Of a stretch of 64,000 nt of DNA, positions 60,350 through 64,000 are shown in pieces (the first letter of the stretch is position 1; each line of letters starts with the position of its first letter). A model generated the notes under the pieces. The model had not been told where the DNA came from. It searched no databases and saw only the letters and a program-made list of their open reading frames with translations. The stretch lies in the NCBI RefSeq assembly GCF_007858185.1, contig NZ_VFES01000011.1:62001-126000 (forward strand). The letters are read 5' to 3'. A program made the position numbers and the translations under genes. This DNA comes from Pseudomonas grimontii. Its GTDB lineage: Bacteria; Pseudomonadota; Gammaproteobacteria; Pseudomonadales; Pseudomonadaceae.

Positions 60350-60685
60350 GTATCTCGTCAAACCAGTTCAGTCTGTCGAGGCGCGCTAATGTAGTCGAAA
60401 GCCTTTCTGATGGCAAAGGTTTTTTTCAGAATTTTCATGCGGTTAGACGGCTATGCCGGTACTGGCCCGGCAAGGGGTGGTGATTCTGCCATTCTTGGGC
60501 ATGGGCGGCCTGCGTCTGGGGCGGGTGTTGCGCCCTGCCCCAGGCCTTCCAGCGCTCACCCTGCGGGAAAAGTCTGACTGGGCAGTCAGTCATGGTGCTT
60601 TACCGGGGCGGGCGTGGTGGGTAACGTCTGTGCATGTGCCTCTATAAACAGCCTCTCTATAACAAATCCTACAAGGAACCGCGTC
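60350..60685. other. Spacer between tRNA-Ser and the enoyl-CoA hydratase gene
   Basis: 336 bp. The tRNA promoter should lie just right of 60349. The GC-rich stretch 60450-60620 shows no credible gene; AAGGA at 60673-60677 is the ribosome site of the next gene. Confidence 0.45.
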
Positions 60686-61378
60686 ATGAGTGAGTTGATT
60701 ACTTACCACCTCGAAGACGGTATCGCGACCCTGACCCTGAGCAACGGCAAGGTGAATGCCATTTCTCCGGATGTGGTCAGTGCGTTCAATACAGCGCTGG
60801 ACCAGGCCGAGAAAGATCGGGCGGTGGTGGTGATCACCGGCACGCCGGGGATTCTGTCGGGTGGTTATGACTTGAAAGTGATGACGGCCGGCCCTAAAGA
60901 GGCGATCGGCCTGGTGACGTCGGGTTCGACGTTGGCGCGCCGCCTGTTGTCGCACCCGTTCCCGGTGATTGTGGCGTGCCCTGGGCATGCGGTGGCCAAG
61001 GGGGCTTTCCTGTTGTTGTCGGCGGATTATCGGATTGGGGTGGAAGGCCCGTTCAGCATTGGCCTGAATGAGGTGGCGATCGGCATGACCATGCACCACG
61101 CCGGTATCGAGCTGGCGCGGGACCGTTTGCGTAAGTCGGCGTTTCATCGGTCGGTGATCAATGCCGAGATGTTTGACCCGCAGGGCGCGTTGCAGGCTGG
61201 CTTCCTCGACAAGGTGGTGGTACCTGAAGAGCTGCATGCAGCAGCGCTGGAAGCGGCGCGTCAGCTGAAGAAACTGAATATGAACGCGCATAAGCACACC
61301 AAACTGAAGGTGCGTAAGGCGCTGCTGGAGGCGTTGGATGAGGCAATCATCCAGGATCAGGGCCATATCCTGAGTTAA
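60686..61378 (+). CDS. Enoyl-CoA hydratase/isomerase (crotonase) family protein
   Basis: 230 residues of the crotonase fold: IATLTLSNGKVNAISPDVVSAFN, VVVITGTPGILSGGYDLKVM (oxyanion-hole segment) and AVAKGAFLLLSADYRIGVEG (second oxyanion-hole segment). The usual catalytic glutamates of hydratases are not clear, so the reaction may differ. The protein is short for the family. The ATG at 60686 follows AAGGAACC. A terminator follows at 61400. Confidence 0.87.
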   Translation: MSELITYHLEDGIATLTLSNGKVNAISPDVVSAFNTALDQAEKDRAVVVITGTPGILSGGYDLKVMTAGPKEAIGLVTSGSTLARRLLSHPFPVIVACPGHAVAKGAFLLLSADYRIGVEGPFSIGLNEVAIGMTMHHAGIELARDRLRKSAFHRSVINAEMFDPQGALQAGFLDKVVVPEELHAAALEAARQLKKLNMNAHKHTKLKVRKALLEALDEAIIQDQGHILS

Positions 61379-61399
61379 TACCTACAACCGAAACATCAA

Positions 61400-61425
61400 A
61401 GCCCGACCTTGCGCCGGGCTTTTTC
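61400..61425 (+). terminator. Intrinsic terminator
   Basis: AGCCCG..CGGGCT stem with CCTTGCG loop side and TTTTTCTT tail, 20 bp after the crotonase stop. Confidence 0.8.
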
Positions 61426-61590
61426 TTACAAATTAATCCGAAACATCTTTAGCCGCTCTAGCCTGCCTATGTTGGTACATATTGAAACATGTGCTTAAAC
61501 ATCGCCCATCTCCTACCTCTTTAGGGACAATTGCCGAATACAGTGCACATCCGTACACTGCGCCACCTTTTGTCACGATGGGCCGTGTCG

Positions 61591-62337
61591 ATGCTTTTTC
61601 TGTTACGTATGTTATTGATGGGCCTGCACTTTATGGTCGCCGGTGTGCTGGGCGTCCTGCTCGGGGCCTGCCGGCCGTTCAACCCGGACAACAGTCGTTT
61701 GTGCGCGCGCCTCTATGCGCTGCCGGCCATGTGGATTCTGCGGCTGAAGGTGAAGACCGATGTCGACTCCCTGCGCAACAAGCCGGGCACGCGCGTGATC
61801 ATCGCCAACCACCAGTCCAACTATGACCTGTTTGTGTTGGGCACCGTCGTGCCCCATCGCACTGTGTGTATCGCCAAAAAGAGCCTGAAATGGGTCCCGC
61901 TGTTCGGCCAGCTGTTCTGGCTGGCGGGCAATGTGCTGATCGACCGCGGCAATGCACACAAGGCACGTCGCGCGATGCTCACCACCACTCATACGTTGCA
62001 GCATCAAGACACGTCGATCTGGGTGTTTCCGGAGGGCACGCGCAACCTGGGCAAAGGCCTGTTGCCGTTCAAGAAAGGCGCGTTTCATATGGCCATCGCC
62101 GCTGGCGTGCCCATCGTGCAGGTGTGTGTCAGCAATTACGTCACCCATATGCGGCTTAATCGCTGGAACAGCGGTGATGTGCTCATACGCTCGTTGCCAC
62201 CGATTCCTACTGTGGGCCTGACTTCGGATGACATCCCGCAGTTGATGCAGACCTGTCAGGCGCAGATGGATGAGTGCATCACGGCCATGGACCGTGCACT
62301 GCAATCCTCGGCAACAATCGAACTCGCGTCCAGCTAA
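61591..62337 (+). CDS. plsC: 1-acyl-sn-glycerol-3-phosphate acyltransferase (PlsC family)
   Basis: About 248 residues. An N-terminal membrane helix (FLLRMLLMGLHFMVAGVLGVLL), the catalytic box IIANHQSNYDLFVLG (NHxxxxD), the binding motif WVFPEGTRN and later VPIVQVCVSNY. The protein acylates lysophosphatidate at the inner membrane. The start is uncertain: GTG at 61585 or ATG at 61591, with an open frame back to 61531. Confidence 0.88.
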   Translation: MLFLLRMLLMGLHFMVAGVLGVLLGACRPFNPDNSRLCARLYALPAMWILRLKVKTDVDSLRNKPGTRVIIANHQSNYDLFVLGTVVPHRTVCIAKKSLKWVPLFGQLFWLAGNVLIDRGNAHKARRAMLTTTHTLQHQDTSIWVFPEGTRNLGKGLLPFKKGAFHMAIAAGVPIVQVCVSNYVTHMRLNRWNSGDVLIRSLPPIPTVGLTSDDIPQLMQTCQAQMDECITAMDRALQSSATIELASS

Positions 62338-62379
62338 GCTGCCCAACACCTGTCCCCCTAATAAGAAGTGATCAGCACC

Positions 62380-63351
62380 ATGGGTAGAGTTGTTGCGGCC
62401 GCCGTGTACAGCGCCGGAAAGAAAGTCACTGATATTACCCTCGACGAAGGCGCGGCCTGGGCCGCCAAACCCGGGCACTTTGTGTGGATCGGCCTGGAAG
62501 AGCCCAACGCCCAGGAGCTGACCAACCTGCAACGCCAGTTCAACCTGCATGAATTGGCCATCGAAGACGCCCTGGAAAAACACAGCCGCCCCAAGCTGGA
62601 AACCTTCGGTGATGCGCTGTTTATCGTCACCTATTCACCAGTACGCGAGAACGGCAAGCTGGAGTTTATCGAGACCCATATCTTTGCCGGTAAGGGCTAC
62701 ATCATTACCGCACGCAATGGTCACTCGGCGTCCTACGGCTTTGTCCGCCAGCGTTGTGAGGCGCGCCCGCTGTTGCTGGAGCATGGGGAAGATTTCGTAC
62801 TGTATGCACTGTTGGATTTCGTCACCGAAAACTACCAGCCGGTGAGCGAAGCGATCCACGCCGAGATCGATGAACTGGAGCACAACGTATTGTGCAGCTC
62901 GCTGAGCGAGCGCGATATCCAGAAGATCCATGGCCTGCGCCGCGATGTACTGCGGCTCAAGCGCTATGTGGCGCCGATGGTGGAGATCAGCCAGGAGCTG
63001 CAGAAGCTGAGCTTCCCGTTTATCGACAAGAACATGCGCCCGTATTTCCGTGATGTGCAGATCCACGTGACACGGCAGATGGAAGACCTCACCACCCTAC
63101 GCGACATCGCCAGCCAGACCATCGAGATCGGTGTGTTGCTGGAGGCCTCGCGCCAGAGCGTGGTGCAGCGCAAGTTTGCCGCGTGGGCGGCGATCCTGGC
63201 GTTCCCCACCGCAGTGGCGGGGATTTATGGGATGAACTTCCAGAACATGCCCGAGCTGCAATGGCACTACGGCTATTTTGCAGTGCTCGGGTTTATTGCG
63301 TTCGGCTGCACGGGCTTGTGGGCCAGTTTCAAGCGCTCGGGCTGGCTTTAA
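62380..63351 (+). CDS. corA: Magnesium/cobalt transporter CorA
   Basis: About 323 residues. A cytoplasmic funnel domain (FVWIGLEEPNAQELTNLQRQ; IEDALEKHSRPKLETFGDALF) and two C-terminal helices (AAWAAILAFPTAVAGIYGMN; GYFAVLGFIAFGCTGLWASF). The pore signature YGMNF with NMPE loop is the Mg-type CorA motif, unlike the GIN protein at 11006. The ATG at 62380 is preferred to a GTG at 62368. Confidence 0.93.
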   Translation: MGRVVAAAVYSAGKKVTDITLDEGAAWAAKPGHFVWIGLEEPNAQELTNLQRQFNLHELAIEDALEKHSRPKLETFGDALFIVTYSPVRENGKLEFIETHIFAGKGYIITARNGHSASYGFVRQRCEARPLLLEHGEDFVLYALLDFVTENYQPVSEAIHAEIDELEHNVLCSSLSERDIQKIHGLRRDVLRLKRYVAPMVEISQELQKLSFPFIDKNMRPYFRDVQIHVTRQMEDLTTLRDIASQTIEIGVLLEASRQSVVQRKFAAWAAILAFPTAVAGIYGMNFQNMPELQWHYGYFAVLGFIAFGCTGLWASFKRSGWL

Positions 63352-64000
63352 ACCCGGGCCTCGGGCTTGTGCGCCACGAAGCGCATCATCCATTCCGCCA
63401 CGGTGACGCCGTGGTGGTCGCGCGCCAGGCTGGCTACGCCGTTTGTGTAGACTTTTTCACCCAGGGTTGTCTGAAGAATCTCCAGCAGCTCGCGGGAATA
63501 GTCATGGATAAATTCCGGATGCCCCTGGAAGCACAGCACCTGGTCGCCGATGTGGTACGCGGCGAACGGGCAAAACTCGCTGGAGGCGATGACCGTGGCG
63601 TTGTCCGGCAAGGTCGTGACCTGGTCCTGGTGGCTGATCAATAGCGTCAGCTCTGGCACTTCGGGGCTCATCCACGGCGCCTTGGTATCCAGTTTGTAAT
63701 CGTGAATGCCCATGCCCCAGCCCTGGCCGGCGCGCTCGGCCTTGCCGCCCAGCAGCAGCGCCAGCAATTGGTGGCCGAAGCAGATGCCCAGCAACTTGTC
63801 GCCACGCTCATAGCGTTCGAGCAGGTAGGTCTTGAGGGTCTGGATCCATGGGTCGGTGCCGAAGGAATCGGCCTTGCTGCCGGTCACCAGGTAGGCATCG
63901 AACACTTCGTCGTCCGACGGGTATTCGCCCTGCACCACGTTGTACACGACAAACTCGGCAGGAATCGGCTGCTTGGAGAACAGGCGCTTGAACATCTGCC
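63348..64000 (-). CDS. Class I glutamine amidotransferase-like protein, N-terminus cut by window edge
   Basis: The frame is open to the right edge (before MFKRLFSKQP), so the protein starts outside the window. Visible 217 residues show YLVTGSKADSFGTDPW, the nucleophile elbow LLGICFGHQLLALLLGG with cysteine, and FQGHPEFIHDY with the catalytic His and Glu of the GATase triad. It resembles stand-alone GuaA-like amidotransferases. The last four bases overlap the corA stop on the other strand. Confidence 0.88.
   Translation of the reverse strand, partial: QMFKRLFSKQPIPAEFVVYNVVQGEYPSDDEVFDAYLVTGSKADSFGTDPWIQTLKTYLLERYERGDKLLGICFGHQLLALLLGGKAERAGQGWGMGIHDYKLDTKAPWMSPEVPELTLLISHQDQVTTLPDNATVIASSEFCPFAAYHIGDQVLCFQGHPEFIHDYSRELLEILQTTLGEKVYTNGVASLARDHHGVTVAEWMMRFVAHKPEARV

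Noticed and set aside
60060..60389. 109-codon plus-strand frame at the right island end
   Set aside because: It runs antisense through the tRNA-Ser gene and has no domain.

Overview
The window is a stretch of chromosome from a fluorescent Pseudomonas. Gene content and order point there (crfX-cmpX-sigX-oprF, ppsA/ppsR, the AcnD-type prp cluster, nasS-nasT, thrH/cysH). So do the high GC, the dense coding and the many short palindromic repeats, one class of which matches the 16-mer GTGGGAGGGGGCTTGC that I recall from P. fluorescens SBW25. No 16S gene or other species marker is present, so the species is inferred only to group level.

Layout. 1-2.05 kb: end of a type III secretion cluster on the minus strand (winged-helix regulator cut by the window edge, a small ORF, the SctC secretin). 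2.2-8.0 kb: nitrate assimilation (nasS, nasT, an RNA leader with two ANTAR-type hairpins, a nitrate transporter, a phosphatase-kinase fusion, cobA) but with no nitrate or nitrite reductase gene. 8.1-10.9 kb: oprF, sigX, cmpX, crfX. 11-18.6 kb: a ZntB/CorA transporter, rraA, an alpha/beta hydrolase, divergent ppsA and ppsR, and a MocR-type regulator. 18.7-24.3 kb: a cysteine module with an EamA exporter, a four-domain JAMM / ubiquitin-like / E1 / rhodanese protein, a cysteine synthase, a serine acetyltransferase and an AlaX-type editing protein. 24.3-33.3 kb: the methylcitrate cluster (prpD, prpF, acnD, prpC, prpB, GntR regulator), split by palindromic repeats. 33.5-36.6 kb: a retropepsin-like protease, a membrane inactive transglutaminase and an ATP-grasp ligase. 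36.7-48.4 kb: ordinary core genes (pabB, a broken higB with intact higA, thrH, cysH, a hydantoin-type permease and racemase, LysR, SDR, HAD, small membrane proteins, and an EamA transporter with a histidine-rich tail).

48.6-60.28 kb is a clearly foreign, AT-rich island inserted at the 3' end of a tRNA-Ser(GGA) gene and bounded by a 23-bp direct repeat. Its tyrosine integrase survives only as the last ~41 residues, cut off by an intact IS66-family element. The cargo is what one expects of a defence-type island: an unrecognised HExxH protein, a DUF4238 protein, a P-loop ATPase fused to a PD-(D/E)XK nuclease-like domain, and an overlapping two-gene unit of an ABC-type ATPase with a small PD-(D/E)XK-like protein. 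Two intergenic stretches of the island carry dense clusters of short repeated motifs.

60.4-64 kb returns to core genes (enoyl-CoA hydratase family, acyltransferase, CorA, a glutamine amidotransferase cut by the window edge).
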